From Curtobacterium sp. UNCCL20 (GTDB lineage Bacteria > Actinomycetota > Actinomycetes > Actinomycetales > Microbacteriaceae): DNA of 64,000 bases. Within the stretch, counting starts at the first letter, position 1; each line of letters opens with the position of its first letter. Positions 23,868 to 32,912 of this stretch are shown here, one piece after another. The notes under the pieces were generated by a model. It was not told the DNA's origin, searched no databases, and was given only the letters and a program-made list of their open reading frames with translations. The stretch spans positions 62,001 to 126,000 of the forward strand of contig NZ_FNKG01000003.1 in assembly GCF_900101675.1 (NCBI RefSeq). Reading direction: 5' to 3'. The position numbers were made by a program, and so were the translations under genes.

Positions 23868-24467
23868 GCGCCGGAGTTCCCCCGCGCGGTGCTCGACGCG
23901 CTGCGCCAGCCCCTCGAGTCCGGTCGCATCACCGTGCACCGTGCTGCCGGGGCTGCTGAGTTCCCCGCTCGCTGCCAAGTGCTCCTCGCGGCGAACCCCT
24001 GCCCGTGCGGCAACGCGGGGGACCGGCAGCAACCGTGCGAGTGCACGCCGGCCGCGGTGCGCCGGTACCTCGGTCGCATCTCCGGTCCACTGCTGGACCG
24101 GATGGACCTCCGGGTCCGCGTGCCGCGGGTCACCACGGGACACATCCGTGCTGGCGACGGGTCCACCCCGACCACCGCCGAAGCCCGACTGGTCGTCGAG
24201 CGGGCCCGTGCGCGGATGACCGATCGGCTGCAGGGGACCGGGTGGACGCGGAACGCCGAGGTAGCCGGCTCCTGGCTCCGGACTCCCGGCCACTCCGACC
24301 CCGGGGCGACGAAGCAGCTCGACCAGGCGCTCGATCGCGGGACCCTGACCATGCGGGAATGGGACCGTGCGATGCGTGTGGCGTGGACGCTCGCCGACCT
24401 GCAGGACGCCGACCGCCCGGGGGAGCGCCACGTGCTCGAGGCGCTCGCGCTCCGGAGCGCACTGTGA
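23868..24467 (+). pseudogene. comM: comM, 3' part
   Basis: The last 199 codons of ComM, continuing straight after Walker B: APEFPRAVLDALRQPLESG, sensor/arginine region AANPCPCG...RRYLGRISGPLLDRMDLRV and the C-terminal Mg-chelatase-like helical domain. It has no start of its own; any expression would depend on element transcription reading out. Its stop overlaps the dprA GTG (GTGA), so the insertion may also weaken dprA translation. Confidence 0.92.
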
Positions 24468-25690
24468 ACGGCGGGGCGGACCTCCTCCAGGCGGTGCAGG
24501 CCGTGCTCGGACCCGGGAACGCCGGGCAGGACCCGTTCCAGGTGGCGGCACGGGTCGCGTGGTCGACGATCACGGAGCCCGGGGACGCGGTGGCCGCCGA
24601 GCTCGTGGCCGCCCTCGGTCCGGAGCAGGCGTTCGAGGCGGTCCTCGGCAGCACCGCCCCCGACGACGACCGGCTCCTCCGCACCTGCGTCGAGTCCGGC
24701 GTCGTCGGAGCGGAGGACCCGGACACCTTCCGGCCGGTCCTGCACGCCGCCGTCGCGCGCTGGACACCGCGACTCGGCCGAACCGCCGTCGGTGACGTCA
24801 TCGCGGCGGCACGGGCGGTCGGGGCACGCTTGCTCGTACCCGGCGGTGTGGGGTGGCCGGAACGCGTGGACGACCTCGGCCCGCACGGCCCGCTCGTGCT
24901 CTGGACGCGGACGGCCGCGTCGGACGTGCTCCCGTCCCTCGCTGTCGTCGGATCGCGTGCCAACACCGTCGCCGGAGCGGAAGCGGCCGCCGAGATCACC
25001 TCGACCGCGGCGGACGCCGGGTGTGCCATCGTGAGCGGTGGTGCGTACGGGATCGACGCCGTCGCGCACCGGGTGGCGATCGCCGCCGAAGCCCCGACGG
25101 TGGCCGTGCTCGCAGGCGGCATCGACCAGCTCTACCCGGCGGGCAACGTCGAGTTGCTCCGGAACGTCGCGCGGCAGGGTTCGCTCCTCGCGGAGTCACC
25201 GCCCGGGACCCGGCCGACCCGGTGGCGGTTCCTCGCGCGGAACCGGCTCATCTCGGCGCTCGGAGACGCCACCGTCGTGGTCGAGGCCGGTGCTCGGTCC
25301 GGGGCACTCAACACCGCACACCACGCGGCGCAGCTCGGGCGGCCGGTGTTCGCCGTTCCGGGAGCGTTCTCGTCGTCCGCGTCGGTCGGCTGTCACCGAC
25401 TCGTCGCCGAGGGCCGGGCACAACTCGTCGTCCACCCGCGGGACCCGTCGGACGCGGTGGTCGGGTCGGCAGAGCCGGTCGCGTTCGGTGTCGCGAACGA
25501 GCCGCTCGCCGGAGCACGATCGGACCCGGAGGTCCTGCGAGTCCTCGATGCGCTCGGCCGTCGAGCGATGCCGGAGTACGAGGTCGCGGTCCGGTCGGGG
25601 ATGTCCCTCGCAGAGGTCGCCGACGCGCTCGCCCTCGCCCAGCTCCAGGGACTCGTCGTGCACACGACCGGCGGGTGGGCGCGGGCGTGA
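24464..25690 (+). CDS. dprA: DNA-processing protein DprA
   Basis: A 408-residue DprA, which loads RecA on single-stranded DNA taken up during transformation. The Rossmann-like core shows LAVVGSRANT, SGGAYGIDAVAHR, AGGIDQLYPAGN and RNRLISALGD, followed by a C-terminal winged-helix domain (about 345-405). GTG 24464 overlaps the comM stop, placing it in the yraN-comM-dprA operon now split by the element. Transcription may come from within the element or from a weak internal promoter. Confidence 0.93.
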   Translation: MNGGADLLQAVQAVLGPGNAGQDPFQVAARVAWSTITEPGDAVAAELVAALGPEQAFEAVLGSTAPDDDRLLRTCVESGVVGAEDPDTFRPVLHAAVARWTPRLGRTAVGDVIAAARAVGARLLVPGGVGWPERVDDLGPHGPLVLWTRTAASDVLPSLAVVGSRANTVAGAEAAAEITSTAADAGCAIVSGGAYGIDAVAHRVAIAAEAPTVAVLAGGIDQLYPAGNVELLRNVARQGSLLAESPPGTRPTRWRFLARNRLISALGDATVVVEAGARSGALNTAHHAAQLGRPVFAVPGAFSSSASVGCHRLVAEGRAQLVVHPRDPSDAVVGSAEPVAFGVANEPLAGARSDPEVLRVLDALGRRAMPEYEVAVRSGMSLAEVADALALAQLQGLVVHTTGGWARA

Positions 25691-25715
25691 CGGTGGACAG
25701 ATCTACGCTGGTGCC

Positions 25716-26648
25716 GTGGCGGAGCGGACGGACCAACGGCTGGCGGTGCTCGTCGACGCCTTCCTCTCGCACGCCCGGCACGCGCGGGGCCTCAGCGAAC
25801 AGACGGTCCGGGCCTACGCGAACGACCTCGAGCAGCTGGTTGCGTTCAGTGCGGCACGCGGTGTCGAGTCCGCACCGGACCTCGGGCTCGAACTGCTCCG
25901 CGACTGGCTCTGGGACGCGGACCACCGTGGGCTCGCGCGGTCGACCATCGCGCGTCGGTCCTCGTCCGTGCGGGCCTTCACACGGTGGGCGAGCGAGTCT
26001 GGTCTGCTGCCGGTCGACCCGGGGGTGCGACTCCGCGCGCCGAAGGGGGCATCCCACCTGCCACGGGTGGTGTCGTCGGACCAGGTCCGCGCGATCCTCG
26101 ACGGGCTGGCCACGCGTGCGGCGACGGACGACCCGATCGCGCTCCGTGACCTCGCCGTCGTGGAACTCCTGTACGCCGCGGGCATCCGTGTGAGCGAACT
26201 GGTGGGTATCGACGTGCTCGACCTCGACCGGGGGCGGCTCACCGTCCGGGTGCTCGGCAAGGGCGGACGAGAGCGCGTCGTGCCCTTCGGTGTGCCGGCG
26301 CGCGACGCAGTCGAGGCGTGGCTGGAGCGTGGCCGGCCGATCGTGGTGGCGCGGTCGGAACAGCCCGACACCGGTGCGCTGTTCCTCGGCGACCGAGGTG
26401 TCCGCCTCGGCGTTCGGGGGGCGTACCGGATCGTGGCGAAGGTGCTGCAGGACCTGCCGGGCGAGGGGCCGAGCGGACCCCACACCTTCCGGCACACCGC
26501 GGCGACGCACCTGCTCGACGGGGGAGCGGACCTCCGGGCCGTCCAGGAGCTCCTCGGCCACGCCAGCCTCGGGACGACGCAGATCTACACGCACGTCTCC
26601 TCAGCACGCTTGCGAGAGGTCTACCGAACGGCGCACCCCCGGGCCTGA
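25716..26648 (+). CDS. xerC: Tyrosine recombinase XerC
   Basis: A 310-residue XerC-type recombinase that resolves chromosome dimers at dif with XerD. The N-terminal SAM-like domain is at 10-95. Catalytic residues are visible as Arg in AAGIRVSEL, Lys in LGKGGRER, HTFRHTAATHLL, LGHASLGTTQIYTHV with the Tyr nucleophile. GTG 25716 lies 6 nt after TACGCT, so a leaderless transcript is possible. A phage-type integrase is unlikely given the host operon context. Confidence 0.92.
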   Translation: MAERTDQRLAVLVDAFLSHARHARGLSEQTVRAYANDLEQLVAFSAARGVESAPDLGLELLRDWLWDADHRGLARSTIARRSSSVRAFTRWASESGLLPVDPGVRLRAPKGASHLPRVVSSDQVRAILDGLATRAATDDPIALRDLAVVELLYAAGIRVSELVGIDVLDLDRGRLTVRVLGKGGRERVVPFGVPARDAVEAWLERGRPIVVARSEQPDTGALFLGDRGVRLGVRGAYRIVAKVLQDLPGEGPSGPHTFRHTAATHLLDGGADLRAVQELLGHASLGTTQIYTHVSSARLREVYRTAHPRA

Positions 26649-26652
26649 CCGG

Positions 26653-26795
26653 CTGACCATCCCGATCGACCTGACCGGCTGACCAGCCCGATGGACCTGA
26701 CCGGCCGAACCGGCCCCGAGCGGCCCTGACCGCCCAGCCCGAGCGGCCCTGACCGCCCTGACCGGCCAGCCCGACCGACCTGACTGCGATCGGCC
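26653..26795. repeat. Degenerate CTGACCGGC/CGATCGGCC repeats after xerC
   Basis: Low-complexity units of GACCTGACCGGCTGACC and AGCGGCCCTGACCGCC fill the gap between xerC and the convergent M23 gene. No T-tract, but several can pair and may serve as a terminator. Confidence 0.5.
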
Positions 26796-26813
26796 CGATC
26801 GGCCGTGCGGTGG

Positions 26814-27461
26814 TCACTCCCCGGCGGGCCAGGCGGCCTCCGGCAGGAGCACGGGCCACGCCGCCGCCGGCAGGTACGGCGTTGGATCGACGTACCGATC
26901 GTCGATCCGTGCGCCGAGGTGCAGACACGGGTCCGACGCCGGGCAGTGTCCGACCGCCACTGCTCCGACCGTGTCTCCCTGCGCGACGACGTCGCCCTTC
27001 TGGACACCAGGCGTCACCGAGTCGAGCGTGCTGACGAGGCCGTCGCCGTGGTCGATCGTCACCACCCCGCGCCCGGCGACGGAGCCGGCGAACACGACGG
27101 CGCCGTCGTCGACCGCGACCGCGGGGGTGCCGAGCGCCACCGCGACGTCAATGCCCCGGTGTCCCGCGGCGTAGTCGTCCGCCGGTGCTTCCCACGGCCG
27201 GCTGATCACTCGGGTGCCCGTCGGCCACACCCAGGTCGTCGCGGCAGCACGGTTCGTGGGGTCCGACGCGAGGGGCGACGCGGGGTCGGCGGCGGCGACA
27301 GGGAGGGGTCGCGCGGTGGGGGAGCCGAGCACGACCGTCGCGGCGAGCAGCAAGCACGACGCGAGCGCCAGCACGCCGTACCGCACCACCACGCGGTGCC
27401 ACACGACGCGGTGCTGGACGACGCGGTGCCGCACGACGCGGGTGAGCGGGCCTGAGGTCAT
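26814..27461 (-). CDS. M23-family peptidase (LytM-like), probably degenerate
   Basis: A 215-residue exported M23 domain protein. An Arg/His/Val-rich N-terminus (VVRHRVVQHRVVWHRVV, itself a DNA repeat) leads into a signal-anchor helix (about 30-45). The metallopeptidase core has HRGIDVAV (His-x3-Asp zinc ligands) and CLHLGARI. In active enzymes the latter is HxH; here the first His, the catalytic one, is Cys, as in many actinobacterial relatives. It may bind rather than cut peptidoglycan, or activate another hydrolase. It is divergent from the sugar porter and close to rpsB, a common actinobacterial neighbourhood. Confidence 0.8.
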   Translation of the reverse strand: MTSGPLTRVVRHRVVQHRVVWHRVVVRYGVLALASCLLLAATVVLGSPTARPLPVAAADPASPLASDPTNRAAATTWVWPTGTRVISRPWEAPADDYAAGHRGIDVAVALGTPAVAVDDGAVVFAGSVAGRGVVTIDHGDGLVSTLDSVTPGVQKGDVVAQGDTVGAVAVGHCPASDPCLHLGARIDDRYVDPTPYLPAAAWPVLLPEAAWPAGE

Positions 27462-27565
27462 GGGAGCCAGCCTCCCGGCACTGGCGCCGGCCGCGGGCGG
27501 CGGCGGGGCGATCTGTGGAGGGTGGGTCGCGCCTCCAGGCCTGTGGAGGAGGCGCGCGCGCAACG

Positions 27566-27679
27566 TGCGACAACACCGATGTCGTACGACAGCGACAGTG
27601 TCGCAACCAAGCGCCCGCCACTGTTGCGGCCGCGGGGGAACGACGACACCGCAGTCGTACGACGTCGACGATGTCGTTC
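27566..27679. promoter_or_regulatory. Two 40-bp dyads centred on GTCGTACGAC
   Basis: Dyad 1 spans 27566-27605 (outer arms TGCGACA/TGTCGCA) and dyad 2 spans 27638-27679 (outer arms GAACGAC/GTCGTTC). Each is exactly centred on the 10-bp palindrome GTCGTACGAC, and the centres are 73 bp apart. They lie in the 426-nt divergent gap between the M23 gene and the sugar porter, so operator function is likely. Confidence 0.55.
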
Positions 27680-27887
27680 TGCGTCGGAACAGCCACCCGC
27701 CCCGCGCGCCACCCGGACCACCCCCCCCCGCCCCGCCAGCCCCACCGCGCACCGGTTATGCCCGCGCCGCGATCGGGGAGTACAGTCGGGGCCGCTCCGG
27801 AACACGCAACGCCGCTCGGACGGCGAACCAGCCGACCGCCGGGGCACCGTGCAGCATCCCGCACGGCGGCGGGGAACCTGGAGCATC

Positions 27888-29330
27888 GTGTCGAACGCGA
27901 CCACGCAGCACGGCGAGGACCGTGCGTTCAAGGGGAAGGTCACACTGTTCGCCATCGCGGCGGCGGTCGGCGGCTTCCTCTTCGGATTCGACTCGTCCGT
28001 GATCAACGGCGCAGTCGACGCCATCAAGGGCGAGTTCGGCCTGACCGAGGCCGCCAGCGGCTTCGCCGTGGCCTCCGCACTCATCGGGTGCGCGTTCGGC
28101 GCCTACTTCGCCGGTCGCCTCGCTGACCGCTGGGGTCGCACCCGCGTGATGTTCTGGGCTGCCGTCCTGTTCTTCGTCTCGTCGATCGGCAGCGCGTTCG
28201 CGTTCGCCACGTGGGACCTCGTGATCTGGCGCCTCGTCGGCGGTCTCGGCATCGGCACCGCCTCGGTCATCGCACCGGCGTACATCTCCGAGGTCTCGCC
28301 GAAGGCCATCCGCGGCCGCCTGGCGTCCTTCCAGCAGCTGGCGATCACGCTCGGTATCTTCGCCGCGCTGCTGTCCGACCAGGTGTTCGCGGTCACGGCC
28401 GGCGGTGCCTCCGAGACGGTCCTCGGCCTCGCCGCCTGGCGCTGGATGTTCCTCGTCGGGGTGGTCCCGTCGGTGGTCTACGGCATCCTGGCGATCACGC
28501 TGCCGGAGTCGCCGCGCTTCCTCCTCGCGAAGGGCAGGACCGACGACGCCCGCGTCGTGATGGGCAAGATCGTTCCGCGGGACACGGTGAACACCTCGCT
28601 GGAGGAGATCCAGGACGGCATCAAGAAGGAGGCGAACGAGAAGAAGGGCTCCATCCGGGGCAACCGCTTCGGCCTCCAGCCGATCGTCTGGGTCGGCATC
28701 ATCCTCGCCGTGCTGCAGCAGTTCGTCGGCATCAACGTGATCTTCTACTACTCGACGACGCTCTGGCAGGCGGTCGGCTTCAAGGAAGAGGACTCGTTCC
28801 TCATCTCGACGATCACCTCGGTGGTGAACGTCGCCGTCACCTTCATCGCGATCTTCCTCGTCGACAAGGTCGGGCGGAAGCCGCTCCTCGTCGCCGGTTC
28901 GGCGGGCATGTTCGTGTCCCTGACGATGGTCGCGATCGCGTTCTCGCAGGCGACGATCGTGAACGGCAACCCGAGCCTCCCGGGCTCGTGGGGCGTCATC
29001 GCGCTCATCTTCGCGAACCTCTTCGTCGTCTCGTTCGGTGCCACGTGGGGTCCGCTCATGTGGGTCCTCCTGGGCGAGATGTTCCCGAACCGCATCCGTG
29101 CGACCGCGCTCGGCGTCGGTTCCGCGGCGAACTGGATCGCGAACTTCATCGTCACGATCTCCTTCCCCGTCCTGTCGGGCTTCAACCTGACGGTGACGTA
29201 CGGCATCTACGCCCTGTTCGCCCTGCTCTCCCTGTTCTTCGTCATCGCGAAGATCCCGGAGACCAAGGGCCGGTCCCTCGAGGAGATGGGCATCACCGCC
29301 GAGGGCGACACGGTGGGCGCGAAGGCGTAG
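27888..29330 (+). CDS. MFS sugar porter
   Basis: A 480-residue, 12-helix major facilitator of the sugar porter family. Signatures include GRLADRWGRTR after helix 2, PESPRFLLAKGR at the end of the first half, QQFVGINVIFYYS in helix 7, DKVGRKPLL and the C-terminal PETKGRSLEEM. These proteins take up hexoses, pentoses or polyols by proton symport; the substrate cannot be read from sequence. GTG 27888 has GGAG upstream; the longer reading frame upstream is non-coding. Confidence 0.9.
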   Translation: MSNATTQHGEDRAFKGKVTLFAIAAAVGGFLFGFDSSVINGAVDAIKGEFGLTEAASGFAVASALIGCAFGAYFAGRLADRWGRTRVMFWAAVLFFVSSIGSAFAFATWDLVIWRLVGGLGIGTASVIAPAYISEVSPKAIRGRLASFQQLAITLGIFAALLSDQVFAVTAGGASETVLGLAAWRWMFLVGVVPSVVYGILAITLPESPRFLLAKGRTDDARVVMGKIVPRDTVNTSLEEIQDGIKKEANEKKGSIRGNRFGLQPIVWVGIILAVLQQFVGINVIFYYSTTLWQAVGFKEEDSFLISTITSVVNVAVTFIAIFLVDKVGRKPLLVAGSAGMFVSLTMVAIAFSQATIVNGNPSLPGSWGVIALIFANLFVVSFGATWGPLMWVLLGEMFPNRIRATALGVGSAANWIANFIVTISFPVLSGFNLTVTYGIYALFALLSLFFVIAKIPETKGRSLEEMGITAEGDTVGAKA

Positions 29331-29349
29331 CCGCCAGCGACGGTCTGGC

Positions 29350-29401
29350 CTGGAGGCCCGGATCACGTGCGCCGATCGGCGTGCGTGATCCGGGCCTCCA
29401 G
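29350..29401. terminator. Terminator-like palindrome after the sugar porter
   Basis: A perfect 18-bp stem (CTGGAGGCCCGGATCACG) with a 16-nt loop, 19 nt after the stop. It is a longer member of the CTGGAGGC family, followed by TCTGTT. Confidence 0.65.
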
Positions 29402-29406
29402 TCTGT

Positions 29407-29412
29407 TAGCAT
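29407..29412 (+). promoter_or_regulatory. Candidate -10 of rpsB with long leader
   Basis: TAGCAT would start an approximately 200-nt leader (to 29617) rich in hairpins such as CCCGCTCTCGCGAGCGGG. Long rpsB leaders commonly carry autoregulation by S2; no known motif could be confirmed by eye. Confidence 0.35.
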
Positions 29413-29617
29413 CTATCCAGCAGCGCGCTGAGCGCGCTGACTTCGCGCGTCCACGGTCCCTGTTCACAGGGGCGTCACGCGGCCACCGGTCCCGCTCTCG
29501 CGAGCGGGCGGCCGCGCGGACAGGGCGCCAGGGGCCACGACCACCGGGTCGTGACCGACACAACCGCAACCGCGCACGCGGCCCAACAGCTGCGTGCCGA
29601 GAACAAGGAGGGACGGC

Positions 29618-30559
29618 ATGGCCGTCGTCACCATCCGCCAGCTGCTCGACAGCGGCGTCCACTTCGGACACCAGACCCGTCGGTGGAACCCGAAGGTGAA
29701 GCGATTCATCCTCGCCGAGCGCTCGGGCATCCACATCATCGACCTGCAGCAGTCGCTGGCCTTCATCGACCGCGCGTACGACTTCGTCAAGGAGACGGTC
29801 GCGCACGGTGGCACGATCCTCTTCGTGGGCACCAAGAAGCAGGCGCAGGGCTCCATCGCCGAGCAGGCGACCCGCGTCGGCCAGCCGTACGTCAACCAGC
29901 GTTGGCTCGGCGGTCTGCTCACGAACTTCCAGACGGTCTCCAAGCGCCTCGCGCGCATGAAGGAGCTCGAGGAGATCGACTTCGACGACACGACGAAGGG
30001 CTTCACCAAGAAGGAGCTCCTCATCAAGAAGCGCGAGCTGGACAAGCTCCACAAGACCCTCGGTGGTATCCGCAACCTCACGCGGACCCCGAGCGCGCTC
30101 TGGATCGTCGACACCAAGAAGGAGCACCTCGCCGTCGACGAGGCGCAGAAGCTCGGGATCCCGATCATCGGCATCCTCGACACCAACTGCGACCCCGACG
30201 AGATCACCTACCCGATCCCGGGCAACGACGACGCGATCCGCTCCGTCGGTCTCCTCACCCGCATCGTCGCCGACGCTGCTGCCGAGGGTCTGAAGACCCG
30301 CCACCAGGGCGGTTCGGACGACGAGGCCACCGAGCCCCTCGCCGAGTGGGAGCAGGAGCTCCTCGGTGGCGAGGCCGCCACCACGACCGACGCCACGCCG
30401 TCCGCCGACGCCGCTCCCGAGGGTGCGACCGTCGAGGAGAACGACGCTGACGCACAGGTCGCCGCGAAGGAGATCGGCGAGCCGATCGCCGACGAGGCGA
30501 AGAACGCGCAGCCGACGGCCGAGGCCGAGGCCGCCGCGGAGACCACCCCCGCCGAGTGA
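29618..30559 (+). CDS. rpsB: 30S ribosomal protein S2
   Basis: A 313-residue S2 with [14 protein letters not shown], the IHIIDLQQS motif, [18 protein letters not shown] and DTNCDPDEI. The last 75 residues are an acidic Ala/Glu/Asp extension as in other actinobacteria. ATG 29618 has AAGGAGG. Followed by tsf in the conserved order. Confidence 0.96.
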   Translation: MAVVTIRQLLDSGVHFGHQTRRWNPKVKRFILAERSGIHIIDLQQSLAFIDRAYDFVKETVAHGGTILFVGTKKQAQGSIAEQATRVGQPYVNQRWLGGLLTNFQTVSKRLARMKELEEIDFDDTTKGFTKKELLIKKRELDKLHKTLGGIRNLTRTPSALWIVDTKKEHLAVDEAQKLGIPIIGILDTNCDPDEITYPIPGNDDAIRSVGLLTRIVADAAAEGLKTRHQGGSDDEATEPLAEWEQELLGGEAATTTDATPSADAAPEGATVEENDADAQVAAKEIGEPIADEAKNAQPTAEAEAAAETTPAE

Positions 30560-30639
30560 CCACCGGGGGCGTCGGGCCGATCGGCTCGGCGCCCCTTCTC
30601 TCTCTCCACAAACGCACAGTCCAGAAAGGACTCCAGTCA

Positions 30640-31467
30640 ATGGCCAACTACAGCCTTGCTGACGTGAAGAAGCTCCGTGAGGACCTCGGGGCCGGCATGA
30701 TGGACGCCAAGAACGCGCTCGTCGAGGCCGACGGCGACTACGACAAGGCCGTCGAGCTCCTCCGCATCAAGGGCGCGAAGGCCGTCGCCAAGCGCGACGA
30801 CCGCGCGACCTCCGAGGGTGTCGTCGTCGCGTCCGCGTCGAACGGCGCCGCGACCGTCGTCGAGCTCGCGAGCGAGACCGACTTCGTCGCGAAGAACGAG
30901 CGCTTCACGACGCTCGCCGACAAGGTCCTCGGAGCGGTCGCCGCTGCCGGTGCCGCCGACGTGGCTGCTGGCAACGCCGCGCCGCTCGAGGGCAAGACCG
31001 TCGCCGAGGTCATCGACGAGAACGCCGCCGCCCTCGGCGAGAAGCTCGAGCTCCGCACCGTCACCCGTGTCGAGGGCGACGAGTTCGAGATCTACCTGCA
31101 CAAGACCAGCCAGGACCTGCCGCCGCAGATCGCCGTCGTCATCGCCTACTCGGGCTCCGACGCCGCCGAGGCGCGTTCGATCGCGCAGCACGTCGCGTTC
31201 GCGAACCCGACGTACCTCAACCGCGACGAGGTCCCGGCCGCTGCGATCGAGAAGGAGCGTGCGACCGTCGAGGCGATCACGCGCGAGGAGGGCAAGCCCG
31301 AGGCCGCTCTCCCGAAGATCGTCGAGGGTCGCCTCAACGCCTTCATCAAGCAGGTCTCGCTGCTCGACCAGGACTACGCGAAGGACAACAAGCTGTCCGT
31401 CGCGAAGGCCGCGGCGAACGCGGGCATCACGATCCAGGGCTTCGCCCGCGTCAAGGTCGGCGCGTAA
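30640..31467 (+). CDS. tsf: Elongation factor Ts
   Basis: A 275-residue EF-Ts, the nucleotide exchange factor of EF-Tu. The UBA-like N-domain (MANYSLADVKKLREDLGAGMMD) and the core TDFVAKNERF motif that contacts EF-Tu are present. ATG 30640 follows AGAAAGGA. A good terminator follows. Confidence 0.96.
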   Translation: MANYSLADVKKLREDLGAGMMDAKNALVEADGDYDKAVELLRIKGAKAVAKRDDRATSEGVVVASASNGAATVVELASETDFVAKNERFTTLADKVLGAVAAAGAADVAAGNAAPLEGKTVAEVIDENAAALGEKLELRTVTRVEGDEFEIYLHKTSQDLPPQIAVVIAYSGSDAAEARSIAQHVAFANPTYLNRDEVPAAAIEKERATVEAITREEGKPEAALPKIVEGRLNAFIKQVSLLDQDYAKDNKLSVAKAAANAGITIQGFARVKVGA

Positions 31468-31477
31468 CGAACCCATG

Positions 31478-31514
31478 ACGGGGTCAGGAACCAACCGGTT
31501 CCTGGCCCCGTTTT
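31478..31514 (+). terminator. tsf terminator
   Basis: The stem ACGGGG-T-CAGGAACC pairs with GGTTCCTG-G-CCCCGT and runs into TTTT, 11 nt after the tsf stop. Strong rho-independent terminator. Confidence 0.85.
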
Positions 31515-31552
31515 CGCGCGCACGGGCCAGACACGGCCGCGCGGCGCACGAG

Positions 31553-31558
31553 TACATT
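31553..31558 (+). promoter_or_regulatory. Candidate -10 of pyrH
   Basis: TACATT, 32 nt before the ATG and just after the tsf terminator. Confidence 0.4.
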
Positions 31559-31590
31559 TCCACGAGACATTCGACGAAGGGTGCGACCAC

Positions 31591-32310
31591 ATGACGAACG
31601 AGAAGACCGGACGCCGCCGAGTCCTGCTGAAGCTGTCGGGGGAGGCGTTCGGTGCCGGGTCGCTCGGTGTGAACCCGGACGTCATCAGCACCATCGCGAA
31701 GGAGATCGCGGCCGCTGCGCAGGAGGTCGAGGTCGCGATCGTCGTCGGCGGCGGCAACTTCTTCCGCGGCGCCGAGCTCTCCCAGCGCGGCATGGACCGC
31801 GGCCGCGCGGACTACATGGGCATGCTGGGCACCGTGATGAACGCCCTCGCCCTGCAGGACTTCCTCGAGCAGGCCGGGGCCGCCACGCGCGTGCAGTCGG
31901 CCATCAGCATGACCCAGGTCGCCGAGCCGTACATCCCGCGGCGCGCCGAGCGGCACCTCGAGAAGGGCCGGATCGTCATCTTCGGTGCCGGAGCGGGCCT
32001 GCCGTACTTCTCGACCGACACCGTCGCCGCCCAGCGCGCGCTCGAGATCGACGCGCAGGAGGTGCTCGTGGCGAAGAACGGCGTCGACGGCGTGTACACG
32101 GCGGACCCGAAGAAGGACGCCACCGCCGAGAAGCTGCACCACGTCACGTACCAGGACGCCCTGCTCAAGGGCCTCAAGGTGGTCGACGCCACCGCGTTCT
32201 CGCTGTGCATGGACAACGGCATGCCGATGCACGTGTTCGGCATGGAGGGCGAGGGGAACGTCGCCGCGGCGATCCGGGGCGAGCGCATCGGCACCGTGGT
32301 CAGCAACTGA
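31591..32310 (+). CDS. pyrH: UMP kinase
   Basis: A 239-residue bacterial UMP kinase of the amino-acid-kinase fold that makes UDP from UMP and ATP. It shows [10 protein letters not shown] (phosphate-binding), [22 protein letters not shown], and [13 protein letters not shown] in the ATP site. It is in the usual order tsf-pyrH-frr-cdsA. Confidence 0.95.
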   Translation: MTNEKTGRRRVLLKLSGEAFGAGSLGVNPDVISTIAKEIAAAAQEVEVAIVVGGGNFFRGAELSQRGMDRGRADYMGMLGTVMNALALQDFLEQAGAATRVQSAISMTQVAEPYIPRRAERHLEKGRIVIFGAGAGLPYFSTDTVAAQRALEIDAQEVLVAKNGVDGVYTADPKKDATAEKLHHVTYQDALLKGLKVVDATAFSLCMDNGMPMHVFGMEGEGNVAAAIRGERIGTVVSN

Positions 32311-32324
32311 CCCCCGCCGCTGAC

Positions 32325-32330
32325 TAGACT
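32325..32330 (+). promoter_or_regulatory. Candidate -10 of frr
   Basis: TAGACT, identical to the boxes before the DUF2469 gene and ssrA, 27 nt before the frr GTG. Confidence 0.45.
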
Positions 32331-32357
32331 CGACGCCAGTACCGAAGGAGAACCACC

Positions 32358-32912
32358 GTGATCAGTGATGTCCTGACCGAAGCCACCGAGAAGATGGCGA
32401 AGGCCGTGGAGGTCGCCAAGGACGACTTCTCGACCGTCCGAACCGGCCGGATCAACGCCGCGCTCTTCCAGAAGATCCCGGTCGAGTACTACGGCACGCC
32501 GACGCCGCTGGCGCAGCTCGCGTCGCTGCAGACGCCCGAGGCACGCACGCTCATCGTGACGCCGTACGACAAGACCGCGCTCAAGGAGATCGAGCGCGCG
32601 ATCGCGACGTTCCCGAACCTCGGCGCGAGCCCGTCGAACGACGGCGAGATCGTGCGTGTCACGATCCCGGAACTCACGCAGGACCGCCGCAAGGAGTTCG
32701 TGAAGCTCGTGCGCGGCAAGGGTGAGGACCACAAGGTCGTCATCCGCAACATCCGACGCAGGGCGAAGGACGACCTCGACGCCCTGAAGGGGGAGATCTC
32801 CGACGACGAGATCGCCCGCGGCGACAAGGACCTCGAGGCCCTGACGAAGAAGCACGTCGATCAGATCGACGACGCGCTGAAGAAGAAGGAAGCCGAACTC
32901 CTCGAGGTCTGA
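32358..32912 (+). CDS. frr: Ribosome recycling factor
   Basis: A 184-residue RRF that splits post-termination ribosomes with EF-G. The tRNA-mimic helices ([45 protein letters not shown]) and the central PLAQLASL / RTLIVTPYD region are typical. GTG 32358 has AAGGAG. It shares the A of its stop with the cdsA ATG. Confidence 0.95.
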   Translation: MISDVLTEATEKMAKAVEVAKDDFSTVRTGRINAALFQKIPVEYYGTPTPLAQLASLQTPEARTLIVTPYDKTALKEIERAIATFPNLGASPSNDGEIVRVTIPELTQDRRKEFVKLVRGKGEDHKVVIRNIRRRAKDDLDALKGEISDDEIARGDKDLEALTKKHVDQIDDALKKKEAELLEV

